Source: Phytopseudomonas flavescens
Lineage (GTDB): Bacteria; Pseudomonadota; Gammaproteobacteria; Pseudomonadales; Pseudomonadaceae
Reading direction: 5' to 3'
Assembly: GCF_900100535.1 (NCBI RefSeq)
Contig: NZ_FNDG01000010.1
Coordinates: 119,442 to 183,441 of the forward strand
Length of the DNA: 64,000 nt
Shown here: piece after piece, positions 43,272 to 52,667 of the stretch
How positions within the stretch are numbered: the stretch's first letter is position 1
How the letters are laid out: each line of letters starts with the position of its first letter
Made by a program: the position numbers and the translations under genes
The notes under the pieces: model-generated
What the model was told of the DNA's origin: nothing
Seen by the model: the letters and a program-made list of their open reading frames with translations, nothing else
Databases searched by the model: none

Positions 43272-44446
43272 GCGACGCGCCGGTAAGCCAGGAGTGCGCT
43301 CAGAAACACGACTGCGGCGCCGCACAGTGCCACGCCGAAACCCGCAGAAGCCTGCGTCAGGTCTACCACCTGACCCGAGGCGAAGGCGCCTGCGGCCACG
43401 CCGACGTTCAATCCGGCCAGCAGCCAGGTCATCCCTTCAGTGAGCTGGCTTTCCGGCACGGCGCGTTCGATCAGGGACATGGCTACGATCATCGTGGGCG
43501 CGAAGAACAGACCCGCGACGAAAACGCTGGCAGCCAATGTCGGGATGCTGTCGACCAGCAGCAGAGGCAGGGTGGTGAGCGCGGTGGCGGAGCCACCGAT
43601 AAAAAGCAGGCGGTGCATCGGCGTGCTTGACCTGAGGGCTCCGAACAACAGACCTGCCAGGCAGGAACCCACTGCGTAGGCCGACAGCACCAGACTCGCC
43701 GCTGCCGGGTTACCCGCCTGATCGGCGAAGGCCACGCTGACGATATCCACGGTACCGACGATGACCCCCAGGCCTACCATCAGCAACGTCAAAAGACGTA
43801 CGTCAGGCAGATGAATCACCGCGCTCGAGCGAGCATCGGCAGTGTCTCCCGTCTTGCTGGGCGGCTCGCTCGCGCGCTGCACGACCAGCGCGAACACGCC
43901 AATGCCCAGCAGCAGGATCCCGGCCATCAAGCCTGCCTGAGGAAACACCGCCACGCTCAGCCCTATGGACAAGGGCGGGCCGACCACGAAGGTTACCTCG
44001 TCGAGCACGGTCTCCAGAGAAAAGGCTGTCTGCAATTGCGCCTGGCCACGGTAAATGGCCGTCCAACGGGCACGGATCATCGCCGAGATGCTGGGCATGG
44101 CGCCCGCCATCAGTGCCCCGATGAACAGCACGGCATCGTGCATCTGCAGCCAGGTGGCGACCAGTAACAGCGCCAGACCGGCAATGCATGTTGCAGCGGC
44201 ACCGGACAATACCCGGGACTGGCCGTGGCGATCGACCAGACGCGAAATCTGCGGCGACAGCAGCGCATAGGCCAACACGAAAGAGGCCGCTACCGCGCCG
44301 GCCAGCGCGTAGCTACCGCGCAACTGAGCCAGCATGGTGATGATGCCGATGCCCGTCATCGGCAAGGGTATCCGGGCCACCAGCCCGGCCAGCACGAAGC
44401 CTTTCGAGCCCGGCGCAGCGAATAGTTCCAGGTAGGGATTGGCCAT
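43217..44446 (-). CDS. MFS transporter, probable drug/metabolite exporter
   Basis: A 409-residue protein with about twelve membrane helices (GFVLAGLVARIPLPMTGIGIITML, LLTLLMVGLGVIVGTVDIVSVAFAD). Its ISRLVDRHGQSRVL loop is the MFS motif A region. It is divergent from a TetR gene, and two identical-type dyads sit between them, so it is probably an efflux pump induced by its substrate. ATG at 44446 has GAGGAG upstream; the longer start would read through the operators. Its 3' end overlaps the GNAT gene by 55 bp. Confidence 0.83.
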   Translation of the reverse strand: MANPYLELFAAPGSKGFVLAGLVARIPLPMTGIGIITMLAQLRGSYALAGAVAASFVLAYALLSPQISRLVDRHGQSRVLSGAAATCIAGLALLLVATWLQMHDAVLFIGALMAGAMPSISAMIRARWTAIYRGQAQLQTAFSLETVLDEVTFVVGPPLSIGLSVAVFPQAGLMAGILLLGIGVFALVVQRASEPPSKTGDTADARSSAVIHLPDVRLLTLLMVGLGVIVGTVDIVSVAFADQAGNPAAASLVLSAYAVGSCLAGLLFGALRSSTPMHRLLFIGGSATALTTLPLLLVDSIPTLAASVFVAGLFFAPTMIVAMSLIERAVPESQLTEGMTWLLAGLNVGVAAGAFASGQVVDLTQASAGFGVALCGAAVVFLSALLAYRRVAQASLARASCSSSGTPIR

Positions 44447-44491
44447 TTCATTCTCCTCTTGCAGGGGCACCAGCCGGGCCAGCAGATATTT

Positions 44492-44508
44492 ACATACGTA
44501 AGGTATGT
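44492..44508. promoter_or_regulatory. TetR-type operator 1
   Basis: ACATAC-gtaag-GTATGT, perfect dyad with a 5-bp spacer, centred at 44500, between the MFS and TetR genes. Confidence 0.7.
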
Positions 44509-44522
44509 ATAAAATCATAGAT

Positions 44523-44539
44523 TCATACGCTTCGTATGT
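44523..44539. promoter_or_regulatory. TetR-type operator 2
   Basis: TCATAC-gcttc-GTATGT; same half-sites and spacing as operator 1 with one mismatch. Centre to centre distance is 31 bp, three helical turns. Confidence 0.7.
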
Positions 44540-44575
44540 AAATAATGGCCTGCTTGCCCCATGAGGAGAAAACCG

Positions 44576-45163
44576 ATGGCTCGCCGCACCCGTGCCGAAA
44601 TGGAGAAAACCCGTTCAGCCTTGCTGGTCACTGCCCGCAGGGTGTTCTGCGAACGCGGTTATGCCGAGACCTCGATGGATGAGCTGACCGCGCAAGCAGG
44701 TCTTACCCGCGGAGCGCTCTACCATCATTTCGGCGACAAGCAGGGGTTGCTGGCCGCCGTAGTGGCGCAGATCGACGCCGAGATGGATGCCCGCCTGCAG
44801 GCCATTTCCGGTAGCAGCGCAGATGCATGGGCGGGGTTTCGCGATCGCTGCCGGGCCTATCTGCAAATGGCCCTGGAGCCTGAAATCCAACGCATCGTTC
44901 TGCGTGATGCGCGTGCGGTGCTCGGCGGCGCCACGCCCGATTCGCAGCAGCACTGCATCCATTCCCTGCAGCAACTGATCGTGGGGCTTATCCAGCAGGG
45001 CATCGTCGCCGACGCCGATCCGCAGGCATTGGCACTGCTGATCAATGGCAGCCTGGCGGAGGCTGCCTTCTGGATAGCCAGCGACGAAGACGGCAGTGCC
45101 CGCCTGGCATGGAGCCTGGCCGCTCTGGAGCTTCTGCTCAGGGGCCTGCTCGTCGAGCGCTAG
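44576..45163 (+). CDS. TetR/AcrR-family repressor
   Basis: A 195-residue repressor with N-terminal helix-turn-helix (about 8-55; ALLVTARRVFCERGYAETSMDELTAQAGLTRGALYHHFGDKQGLL), the AcrR/TtgR type, and a ligand domain with no recognisable specificity. The ATG at 44576 has GGAG upstream, while the ATG at 44561 overlaps that site. It lies back-to-back with the MFS gene and two matching dyads lie in the 130-bp gap; repression of both genes is inferred. Confidence 0.87.
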   Translation: MARRTRAEMEKTRSALLVTARRVFCERGYAETSMDELTAQAGLTRGALYHHFGDKQGLLAAVVAQIDAEMDARLQAISGSSADAWAGFRDRCRAYLQMALEPEIQRIVLRDARAVLGGATPDSQQHCIHSLQQLIVGLIQQGIVADADPQALALLINGSLAEAAFWIASDEDGSARLAWSLAALELLLRGLLVER

Positions 45164-45403
45164 TGGCCACCGGCGCAAACGGCGACGTGAGCAGGCAGCA
45201 CAACGTCTTCACGGCTCTTGAGGCCTCACTGCCTTATTCCGTTCCTGGTGAATGGATGTATCGCTTCGCTCACCCGCGCTACGGGCGCAGGCAATCCACC
45301 ACGATGCGCGTCGTCGGGATTTGCCATGTGCGCCGTTGCCCGACAGAATCGCGCGCCGAAGCGGCGCAACCTGCCTGGCTGCCGTGGTGAAAAGAGGTTG
45401 GAG
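45164..45403. other. Intergenic region upstream of trmK
   Basis: About 240 bases. No gene or clear signal seen. Confidence 0.4.
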
Positions 45404-46099
45404 TTGAACGAGCGAAGCTTGTCCGAGCGTCTCGAACGCGTGGCGGTCCATGTGCCGGTCGGCGCGCGGCTGGCCGATATCGGCTCGGACCACGGCTATC
45501 TGCCCGTGGCGCTGATGAACCGTGGCGTCATCGACGCCGCGGTGGCTGGCGAGGTGGCCATGACACCGTTTCTGGCTGCCGAGCGCACCGTGGACGAAAA
45601 CCATCTGGGCGCGCGCATCAGCGTGCGCTTGGCCAGTGGGTTGGCGGCGATCGAGCCGGCAGACGGCATCACGGTGGTCAGCCTCTGCGGCATGGGCGGT
45701 GAGACCATCCGCGACATTCTCGAACGCGACAAGAACCGTCTGAGCGGCGAGGAGCGCCTGATCCTGCAGCCCAACGGCGGCGAGCAGCCGCTGCGCCAAT
45801 GGCTGATGGACAATGGCTACCGCATCCTCCACGAAGACCTGCTGCGGGAACACCGCTTCTACTACGAAATCATCGTCGCCGAGCGTACCGGGCCGGTTTC
45901 GTACAGCGCCAAGGAGCTGTACTTCGGTCCCCTGCAACTGCGCGAGCGCAGTCCCGTCTTCCTGGCCAAGTGGCAACGCCTGTTGCAGTTGAAGCGGCAG
46001 ACACTGGCCAACTTGGGCCAGGCACGGCAGCGCGTGGCCGATGAGACGGTACGGCCGCTCGCCCAGCAGGTCCGATGGATCACCGAGCTGCTCGCGTGA
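45404..46099 (+). CDS. trmK: tRNA (adenine-N1)-methyltransferase TrmK-like
   Basis: A 231-residue SAM-dependent methyltransferase. The SAM loop is ADIGSDHGYLPVALM (about residues 22-36) and the catalytic-face motif is SLCGMGGETIRDIL, with LQPNGGEQPLRQWL following. These identify the TrmK (YqfN) family, which makes m1A22 in bacterial tRNA-Ser/Tyr; the modification is taken from Bacillus. The start is TTG 45404 (MNERSLSERLERV) behind AAAGAGG at 45391-45397. It seems to stand alone. Confidence 0.85.
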   Translation: MNERSLSERLERVAVHVPVGARLADIGSDHGYLPVALMNRGVIDAAVAGEVAMTPFLAAERTVDENHLGARISVRLASGLAAIEPADGITVVSLCGMGGETIRDILERDKNRLSGEERLILQPNGGEQPLRQWLMDNGYRILHEDLLREHRFYYEIIVAERTGPVSYSAKELYFGPLQLRERSPVFLAKWQRLLQLKRQTLANLGQARQRVADETVRPLAQQVRWITELLA

Positions 46100-46456
46100 G
46101 CCGCGCCGGAAAGAGATTCGCCAGCCAGCCTGTCTTGAGCGCAGCAATACCCGGGACGACGATCGACAGGTCGCGCGGCGCTCAACCACGGGCTACCGGG
46201 CCGAAATGCACCGTTGCGAGTAGCCTGGGATCGGCATCCCGAGCCACCCGGCGAGGCCCTGCCCGATCGATGACGGTGGATAAAAAATACGGATTCTTTA
46301 CGCTCTCGTGATGTTTATAAGTCGATTTCTGGACAAATCCCGTCGATAATTTTCCGGCAGCGGAGGAAATCCGCATCCGCAGATGCGTAAGCGGCAGCAG
46401 TTCCAGGCTTCATCTGGAATAACCCAGCCCTCTCAATGAGCCAGACGTAACCCCCC
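46100..46456. other. Intergenic region upstream of pit
   Basis: About 350 bases without a supported gene. Slightly A/T-rich near 46290-46350. I looked for Pho-box-like repeats (CTGTCAT) and found none that is convincing. Confidence 0.4.
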
Positions 46457-47929
46457 ATGTTCGAATTATTCAGCGGGCTCGATGCCTGGTTGGCGCTGAG
46501 CCTGGCACTCGCCCTGCTCTTCGTCCTTACCTTCGAATTCATCAACGGTTTCCACGATACGGCCAACGCGGTCGCCACGGTCATCTACACCAAGGCCATG
46601 CCGCCGAACCTGGCGGTGGTCATGTCGGGCATCTTCAACTTCCTGGGGGTTCTGCTGGGCGGTGTCGGGGTGGCCTATGCCATCGTCCACCTGCTGCCGG
46701 TCGAACTGCTGATCAACGTCAACACCGGCCATGGTCTGATCATGGTGTTCGCGCTGCTCGCCGCGGCCATCGCCTGGAACCTTGGAACCTGGTACTTCGG
46801 CATTCCGGCCTCCAGCTCGCACACCCTGATCGGCTCGATTCTCGGCGTCGGCCTGGCCAATGCATTGCTCACCGACATCCCCCTTGGCGATGGCGTGAAT
46901 TGGCAGAAAGCCATCGATATCGGCTTGTCGCTGATCTTTTCGCCGGTCGCCGGGTTCGTCGTCGCCGCGCTGCTGTTCCTCGCGTTCAAATACTGGATGC
47001 CTACGCCAAAGGTGCACAGCACGCCGGTCACGCGCAAGGAAACCAAGGGCAAGAACAAGCCGCCGTTCTGGAACCGCCTGGTGCTGATCGTTTCCGCCAT
47101 GGCGGTGAGCTTCGTGCACGGCTCCAACGATGGGCAGAAGGGCATCGGCCTGATCATGCTGGTGCTGATCGGCATCGTGCCGGCCAAGTTCGTCCTCGAC
47201 CTGAACAGCACCACCTACCAGATCGAACGCACCCGTGACGCGGCCATCCACCTGGGGGATTTCTACCAGCGCAACGCGCCGACCCTCAGCGAGTTTCTGG
47301 CCCTTGGCAAACCGGGCAACGGTGAACTGCCGAGGCAGTTCCGCTGCGACCCACAGCTCACCGAACCGACCATCGCTGCATTGCTCAAGACGCTGGACGG
47401 CGTCAAGGACTACCACAGCCTGAGCGAAGAGAACCGTATCGATATTCGTCGCTACCTGCTGTGCCTCGACGATTCGGCCAAGAAGGTCGGCAAGTTGCAA
47501 AGCCTGCCGGCGCGGGAGAAGTCCGACTTGGACAAGTTGCGCAAGGACCTCACCGCCACCACCGAATACGCGCCCTTCTGGGTGATCCTCGCCGTGGCCC
47601 TGGCCCTGGGCATCGGTACCATGGTCGGTTGGAAGCGCGTGGTGAAGACCGTCGGCGAGAAGATCGGCAAGCAGGGCATGACCTACGCCCAGGGCATGAG
47701 CGCCCAGATCACCGCCGCCTGCGCCATCGGCCTGGCCAATGTCTACAGCCTGCCGGTCTCCACCACCCATGTGCTGTCATCCGGCGTGGCGGGCACCATG
47801 GTCGCCAACCGCAGCGGCCTGCAGGGCAGCACCATCAGCAATATTCTGCTGGCCTGGGTGCTCACGCTGCCCGCCTCGATGGCGCTGGCGGCCGGGCTGT
47901 TCTATGGCGCGACGCTGATCTTCGGCTAG
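46457..47929 (+). CDS. pitA: Inorganic phosphate transporter, PiT family
   Basis: A 490-residue protein. Both PiT signature repeats are visible: FEFINGFHDTANAVATVIYTKAM (about residue 27) and VSFVHGSNDGQKGIGLIMLVLIG (about residue 216), with the GNPD/GD-like helix hairpins around SSSHTLIGS and STTHVLSSG. It imports metal-phosphate driven by protons. The large cytoplasmic loop (about 255-370) is typical of PitA. A strong terminator follows. No Pho box was found, fitting constitutive use. Confidence 0.93.
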   Translation: MFELFSGLDAWLALSLALALLFVLTFEFINGFHDTANAVATVIYTKAMPPNLAVVMSGIFNFLGVLLGGVGVAYAIVHLLPVELLINVNTGHGLIMVFALLAAAIAWNLGTWYFGIPASSSHTLIGSILGVGLANALLTDIPLGDGVNWQKAIDIGLSLIFSPVAGFVVAALLFLAFKYWMPTPKVHSTPVTRKETKGKNKPPFWNRLVLIVSAMAVSFVHGSNDGQKGIGLIMLVLIGIVPAKFVLDLNSTTYQIERTRDAAIHLGDFYQRNAPTLSEFLALGKPGNGELPRQFRCDPQLTEPTIAALLKTLDGVKDYHSLSEENRIDIRRYLLCLDDSAKKVGKLQSLPAREKSDLDKLRKDLTATTEYAPFWVILAVALALGIGTMVGWKRVVKTVGEKIGKQGMTYAQGMSAQITAACAIGLANVYSLPVSTTHVLSSGVAGTMVANRSGLQGSTISNILLAWVLTLPASMALAAGLFYGATLIFG

Positions 47930-47943
47930 CGCCGGCCCCCGCA

Positions 47944-47978
47944 AACCAGGTACCTGCCGAGCAGGTGCCTGGTTTTTT
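47944..47978 (+). terminator. Rho-independent terminator of the phosphate transporter gene
   Basis: AACCAGGTACCTGC / GCAGGTGCCTGGTT, 14-bp stem (one mismatch), then TTTTTT. Confidence 0.9.
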
Positions 47979-48225
47979 GGCCTCTCAACAAATCCACTCG
48001 TATTCGCTCTGCACGCCCTGCCGGTTTCAGCGAATGCCTGACCAAACGCCACTGCCCGACACCGCCAAGGTACCGACCTCGCCATGGCATCGGCTGCCAG
48101 CCTCCAATGTCCAGACCGTCAGGGCGAAACAACCTGTTGACCCTTCACGGCAGGGCCGCATCGCTATGCCCAAGCAGCGTCGCCGAGCGCGGCGCAGCGG
48201 CTTGGCGCCGCTGCGCTCTGCAGGG

Positions 48226-49557
48226 TCAGAGGATATTGATCGGGTAGTTGATCAGAATTCGGTGCTCGTCCGCGTCGCGCTGATTGCCCACGGTGGAGCG
48301 CAACTGCGCGTGGCGAAGCTGGATGTTGAGGTTCTTCGCTGGGCCGGACTGCACGGTATAGGCGAGGGTCACGTTGCGTTCCCACTCTTTCTTGTCACCG
48401 TCGACCGCTTTGATGTGCGAGCCGCTTTCGTACATGCCGACGAAGGTCAGGCCGGGCACACCGGCACTGGCGAAATCGTAACCGTAGCGCACTTGCCAGG
48501 TGCGTTCACCGGCGCGCTGGAATTTGCCGATCATCGATTCCGTCATGAAATAGGCAGAGGAACCATCCCCCTGGTTGAGCCATACGGCATCGCTGTCGCC
48601 GCTGACCACCTGGTAGCCGGCGGCGAAGGTGTGACCCTGAATCAGGTAGGAGAACAGGGCGCTGGTCATGCGGCTGTCGACCTCGCCCCTGGTCACGCCG
48701 TTGCCATAGTAGCCATTGGTGTAGAAAGCCGAGTCATGGCCGTTGGCGCCATCGGAGCGGTTGTTGAAATGGCGCAGGTCGCTGCGCAGCGTGCCTTCGC
48801 CGAGTTTCAGGTCGTACAGCACACCGACGAAGTGCTGTTTGTAGAAATCTTCGAGGTTGCCGTAGTAGTACTGCAGGGTGAGGTTGTCGAGCGGCTTGTA
48901 GTCGACCCCGGCGTAGTAGAACGTGTTGACGAACTCGCCCGTCAGCGGGTTGTTCGCGCCGGGAATCGACATGCCCATCTGGTTGCTCGAACCGCGGCCC
49001 ATGACATGTTCGAGCTGGCCGGCTGTGAAGGTGAAATCATGCAGATCCCTGGACTGGATCTGGCCGCCACGGAAGGTCTGCTGCAGCATACGATCGGTGG
49101 ACACTACCACCGGTAGCTTGGGAATCAGTGTGCCGTAGCGCAGTTCGGTTTCGGCGAAGCGCGCTTTCAGGGTGCCGCCCAGGCTGCCGAACTGATCGAC
49201 CGCACGGCCATCGCTGTCGGTGGGGAATACGTTGCCGTTGAAGTTGCTGCTCTCGGGGTTGTAGTGGCGGCCTTTGCCCGAATCCAGACGGATGCCCCAC
49301 TGGCCGATGAGATCCACGCCGAAACCGACCGTGCCTTCGGTGAACCCTGACTGCACGTTGAGCATGAAGCCCTGACCCCATTCCTGGGTGTAGCTCGGGT
49401 CTGCGCTGCCGCTGCGGTTGTCGGCATTGCTGAAGAAATTGCGCGCCAGGATGCTGGCCTTGGTGTCTTCCACGAAACCTGCCGCCTGGCCCTGTTGCGC
49501 GATGAGCAGGCCGCACAGGCCTGTCGCTAGCATGGGCGCGCGATTGAATCGCTCCAT
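48226..49557 (-). CDS. OprD-family outer-membrane porin
   Basis: A 443-residue porin: signal peptide (MERFNRAPMLATGLCGLLIAQQGQA), then an 18-stranded barrel with OprD text (GFVEDTKASILARNFFSNAD, GLLI.. TEGTVGFGVDLIGQWGIRLDSG, AFYTNGYYGNG). Members take up amino acids, carboxylates or aromatic acids; the specificity loop does not let me choose between the OccD and OccK groups. The start ATG (MERF) has AGAGGA upstream, nine codons past the first ATG of the open frame. The stop is followed by no clear terminator on this strand. Confidence 0.92.
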   Translation of the reverse strand: MERFNRAPMLATGLCGLLIAQQGQAAGFVEDTKASILARNFFSNADNRSGSADPSYTQEWGQGFMLNVQSGFTEGTVGFGVDLIGQWGIRLDSGKGRHYNPESSNFNGNVFPTDSDGRAVDQFGSLGGTLKARFAETELRYGTLIPKLPVVVSTDRMLQQTFRGGQIQSRDLHDFTFTAGQLEHVMGRGSSNQMGMSIPGANNPLTGEFVNTFYYAGVDYKPLDNLTLQYYYGNLEDFYKQHFVGVLYDLKLGEGTLRSDLRHFNNRSDGANGHDSAFYTNGYYGNGVTRGEVDSRMTSALFSYLIQGHTFAAGYQVVSGDSDAVWLNQGDGSSAYFMTESMIGKFQRAGERTWQVRYGYDFASAGVPGLTFVGMYESGSHIKAVDGDKKEWERNVTLAYTVQSGPAKNLNIQLRHAQLRSTVGNQRDADEHRILINYPINIL

Positions 49558-49613
49558 CGTGTTCATCCTCTGGTTGTCGTTGAGTGTTGTGAGAGGCAGT
49601 CGAGTGTCGGCAG

Positions 49614-51161
49614 TCAAGGTTGTTGTTTTTCGGGAGCAACAGGAGCCCGCACGCGCGGTAGCGCCACCGGCGGCAAGCGATACAGAACGATCAGGGCCAG
49701 AACGCCGAGGGCGGCGCAGAGCAGCAGACCGACGCCGATCGCTTGGGCGAGGGCGCCGCGCGCGAGCATCAGTAGCGGTGTCTGGGCGTCGCTGGCCACC
49801 TGCTGCAACAGCACCTGGGGATCGGCGAATTTCGCCAGGGCATTCCCTTCACCTGCGGCGATCAGGCTGCGCTGCAGGGTGCTGGCGTAGAGCAGCTTGA
49901 CCAGCACGGCCATCATGGCCGTGCCGAGCAGGCCGCCGACCAGGCGCAAGGACTGGGTGAGTGCGGTGGCGATGCCGAGGAACTGATGCGCGGCGAGCGT
50001 CTGGGTGAATACCGTGAGGTTGAGCAGGATGAAACCGAGCCCCAGCCCGGCCAGCAGGATCAGGCCAAGCAGCAGGTTGAAACTGGCCGACAGGCCGACC
50101 CAGGCCAGCCCCAGGCAGGCTGCCAGCAGTGCGCAGAAGCCCATGAGCGGCAACAGGTTGGGGTTGCTCATGCGGGTGACGATACGGCCGTTGACGATGG
50201 CCCCGAGGGTAATGCTCAGGGCCAGCGGAGTGATCAACAGACCGGCGTCCTGCGGTGAATAGCCATAGCTGCCCTGCAGCAGCAGCGGCAGGTAATACAG
50301 CAGGGTGAACATGATCGCGCCGGCGAGCATCGATAGCACGAACAGCAGGCGCAGGCTCGGTTGCGTGAATAGCGCTTTCGGTAGCAGGGCGAAGCGGCAG
50401 CGCCGTTCCCAGCGCCACAAGGCGAATGCGGCGCTGCACGACAGTGCACCGAGCAGCGAGCACAGCAGCAGGTCGGCCTGCTCCAGGCGTTCGACGAACA
50501 ACTGCAGGCTGCCCAGCACCAGCACGATCAGCAGTGCCCCGATCCAGTCGAGGTTCATCGCCGCCCCGGTCTGCGGGCGATACCAGGGCAGGAAGCGCCA
50601 GGCGAAGAACAGGGCCAGTGCGCCCAGGGGAATGTTCAACCAGAATACCGAGCGCCAACCGAACTCGCCGGTGAGGTAACCGCCCAGCCCCGGCCCGATG
50701 GCGTTGACCACGCTGAACATGGCGCTGAGCAGTATCTGCCAACGCAGGCGCTGGCGGGTATCTGGGAACAGCTCGGGCACGCAGGCGAATGCCGTGCCGA
50801 TCAGCATGCCGCCGCCGACGCCCTGCAGGATGCGGCCCATGACCAGCACCAGCATGCTGTCGGTGAGGGCGCAGCCCAGCGACGCCAGGGTGAAGATCAC
50901 AGTGGCGGCGAGGACGAATGGCTTGCGGCCGTAGTAGTCGCCCAGGCGACCGAAGATCGGAATGGTGACGATGGAGGCGAGCAGGTAGCCGGTGGCGACC
51001 CAGGCGTACAATTCGAAGCCCTGCAGCTCGTTGACGATGCTTGGCAGCGCGTTGCCGATCACTGTCTGGTCGAGTGCCGAGAGCATCAGCACCAGGGAAA
51101 TACCGAGCATCGCCAGCAGCGACTGTGTGAACGTCATCGGCGGCTGGCTCGGCATCGTCAT
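49614..51161 (-). CDS. MFS transporter, DHA2 type (14-helix, EmrB/QacA-like)
   Basis: A 515-residue protein with about fourteen membrane helices. The DHA2 signatures are LVLMLSALDQTVIGNALPSIVNELQGF with the membrane Asp in helix 1, and GRLGDYYGRKPFVLAATVIF (motif A), GRILQGVGGGMLIG (motif C-like). Such pumps export drugs or metabolites. It starts 10 bases after the stop of an aminotransferase gene and so is in its operon, which has the same regulatory element as the pxp genes; an amino-acid or lactam-related substrate is possible. The ATG of MTMPSQPP is used; a longer frame upstream lies inside the aminotransferase gene. Confidence 0.87.
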   Translation of the reverse strand: MTMPSQPPMTFTQSLLAMLGISLVLMLSALDQTVIGNALPSIVNELQGFELYAWVATGYLLASIVTIPIFGRLGDYYGRKPFVLAATVIFTLASLGCALTDSMLVLVMGRILQGVGGGMLIGTAFACVPELFPDTRQRLRWQILLSAMFSVVNAIGPGLGGYLTGEFGWRSVFWLNIPLGALALFFAWRFLPWYRPQTGAAMNLDWIGALLIVLVLGSLQLFVERLEQADLLLCSLLGALSCSAAFALWRWERRCRFALLPKALFTQPSLRLLFVLSMLAGAIMFTLLYYLPLLLQGSYGYSPQDAGLLITPLALSITLGAIVNGRIVTRMSNPNLLPLMGFCALLAACLGLAWVGLSASFNLLLGLILLAGLGLGFILLNLTVFTQTLAAHQFLGIATALTQSLRLVGGLLGTAMMAVLVKLLYASTLQRSLIAAGEGNALAKFADPQVLLQQVASDAQTPLLMLARGALAQAIGVGLLLCAALGVLALIVLYRLPPVALPRVRAPVAPEKQQP

Positions 51162-51171
51162 GGTGCTGTGC

Positions 51172-52380
51172 TCAGCGCAACTCGGCCACGGCTGCTGCGA
51201 TCCGCGTGCAGCCGGTTTCCAGGGTTTCGATGGCCGTGGCGGTGGACATGCGGAAGAACGGCGCCAGGCCGTAAGCGGTGCCGGCAACCACCGCGACACC
51301 CTGGCTTTCCAGCAGGTACAGCACCACGTCGGTGTCGGCTGCCAGCACCTTGCCGTCGGGCGTACGTTTGCCGAGCAGAGCGCCGCAGTTGACGTACAGG
51401 TAGAAGGCGCCCTCCGGCTTGATGCAACTCAGGCCGTCGATGGCGTTGATCAGCTCCAGGCAGCGGTCGCGGCGTTGCTGGTAGACCTTGACGCTCTCGC
51501 CGACGAAGCGCTGATCGCCTTCCAGCGCCGCCACGGCGGCGGCCTGGCTGACCGAACAGGCATTGCTGGTGGACTGCGACTGTAGGGTGGCCATGGCGTT
51601 GATGATGTCGCTCGGGCCAGCTGCGTAGCCGATTCGCCAGCCGGTCATTGCATAGGTTTTCGATACGCCGTTGATGATCAGCACCCGCTCGCGCAGAGCT
51701 GGCTCGATACTGAGCAGGTGACTGATGGGGCGCTCGTCGTAGCGGATGTGCTCGTAGATGTCGTCGGTCATCACCAGTACGTTCGGGTAGTCCAGCAGCA
51801 CGTCGGCCAATGCACGGTATTGCTCGGCACTGTAGGTGGCGCCGGTCGGGTTGCTCGGTGAGTTGAGCAGCAGCCAACGGGTGCGCGGGGTGATCGCGTC
51901 GCGCAGTTGCGCAGCGGTGAGCTTGAACTGGTTTTCTTCCGGGCAGGGCAGGGTCACCGGCCGGCCGTCGCAGGCCAGCACCATGTCCGGGTAGGAGACC
52001 CAGTAAGGCGCAGGGATCAGCACCTCGTCATCGCTGCCCAGCGTCGCGGCCAAGGCATTGAAGATCGCCGCCTTGGCACCGCTGGTCACCACCACCTGGC
52101 TGGCCGGATAACTGAGACCGTTTTCGCGCTCCAGTTTGGCGGCGATGGCATCGCGCAGCGCTGCCGTACCGGCGTTGAGCGTGTAGCGCGTTTCGCCGTT
52201 CTCGATGGCCTGGGCGGCTGCCTGGCGAATGTGTTCCGGCGTGTCGAAATCGGGCTCACCGACCACCAGATTGATGATGGACTTGCCCGCACGACGCAGT
52301 TCGTTGGCCCGGTCGGCGGCAGCGCTGCTGGGGGAGGGTTTGATGCGAAGTACGCGGGCAGCGATGCGGGAAGCGGTCAC
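51172..52380 (-). CDS. Class I aminotransferase (aspartate/aromatic aminotransferase-like)
   Basis: A 402-residue fold-type I PLP enzyme: GEPDFDTPEHI with the substrate-binding Gly, NSPSNPTGATYS with the Asn, TDDIYEHI, and the PLP Lys in GVSKTYAMTGWRIGYAAGP (about residue 236). Closest to the I-gamma aspartate/prephenate type of Bacillus and Pseudomonas. The start is GTG 52380 behind GAGGA. Promoter and operator at 52418-52481 have the same layout as those of the two operons to the right, so it may transaminate glutamate or a lactam-derived amino acid. Confidence 0.9.
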   Translation of the reverse strand: MTASRIAARVLRIKPSPSSAAADRANELRRAGKSIINLVVGEPDFDTPEHIRQAAAQAIENGETRYTLNAGTAALRDAIAAKLERENGLSYPASQVVVTSGAKAAIFNALAATLGSDDEVLIPAPYWVSYPDMVLACDGRPVTLPCPEENQFKLTAAQLRDAITPRTRWLLLNSPSNPTGATYSAEQYRALADVLLDYPNVLVMTDDIYEHIRYDERPISHLLSIEPALRERVLIINGVSKTYAMTGWRIGYAAGPSDIINAMATLQSQSTSNACSVSQAAAVAALEGDQRFVGESVKVYQQRRDRCLELINAIDGLSCIKPEGAFYLYVNCGALLGKRTPDGKVLAADTDVVLYLLESQGVAVVAGTAYGLAPFFRMSTATAIETLETGCTRIAAAVAELR

Positions 52381-52417
52381 GGGAACGATCCTCGGTTAAG
52401 GCCTTGATGAGGGTTAC

Positions 52418-52446
52418 GTTACGACTGGGCTGCACGGGCGCCATAA
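52418..52446 (-). promoter_or_regulatory. Candidate promoter of the aminotransferase-MFS operon
   Basis: On the minus strand TTATGG (52441-52446) is followed after 17 bp by CGTAAC (52418-52423). It lies 20 nt downstream of the dyad at 52467-52481, the same arrangement as the two promoters to the right; the -10 is weak. Confidence 0.45.
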
Positions 52447-52466
52447 GACGAGTTCGTTCTGGTTTG

Positions 52467-52481
52467 ATAGGAAGTGCTTAT
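52467..52481 (-). promoter_or_regulatory. Nac-like LysR operator, site 1
   Basis: On the minus strand ATAAGCACTTCCTAT: ATA-N9-TAT, one mismatch from the dyad ATAAG-N5-CTTAT. Twenty nt separate it from the minus-strand -35 (TTATGG). Confidence 0.6.
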
Positions 52482-52667
52482 GGATAGCGCTGCGCTTGTC
52501 GCGCACCAATGCTGTGCGACAGCTGGGGCCTAGGCTCCAGAACGGGGAATATTGGCTGCCGAGGTGCAGTCATATGAAACGCTTATGCCTGGCCTGGCGC
52601 GCCTTGGATAGGCCTTGGCTCGCCTATTGCTCTGTCCGGGCTACTGATCCGTACACAGCGGTGCACC

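Noticed and set aside
46100..46456. Pho box upstream of the phosphate transporter
   Set aside because: No pair of CTGTCAT-like repeats at 11-bp spacing was found; PiT transporters are commonly not under Pho control.
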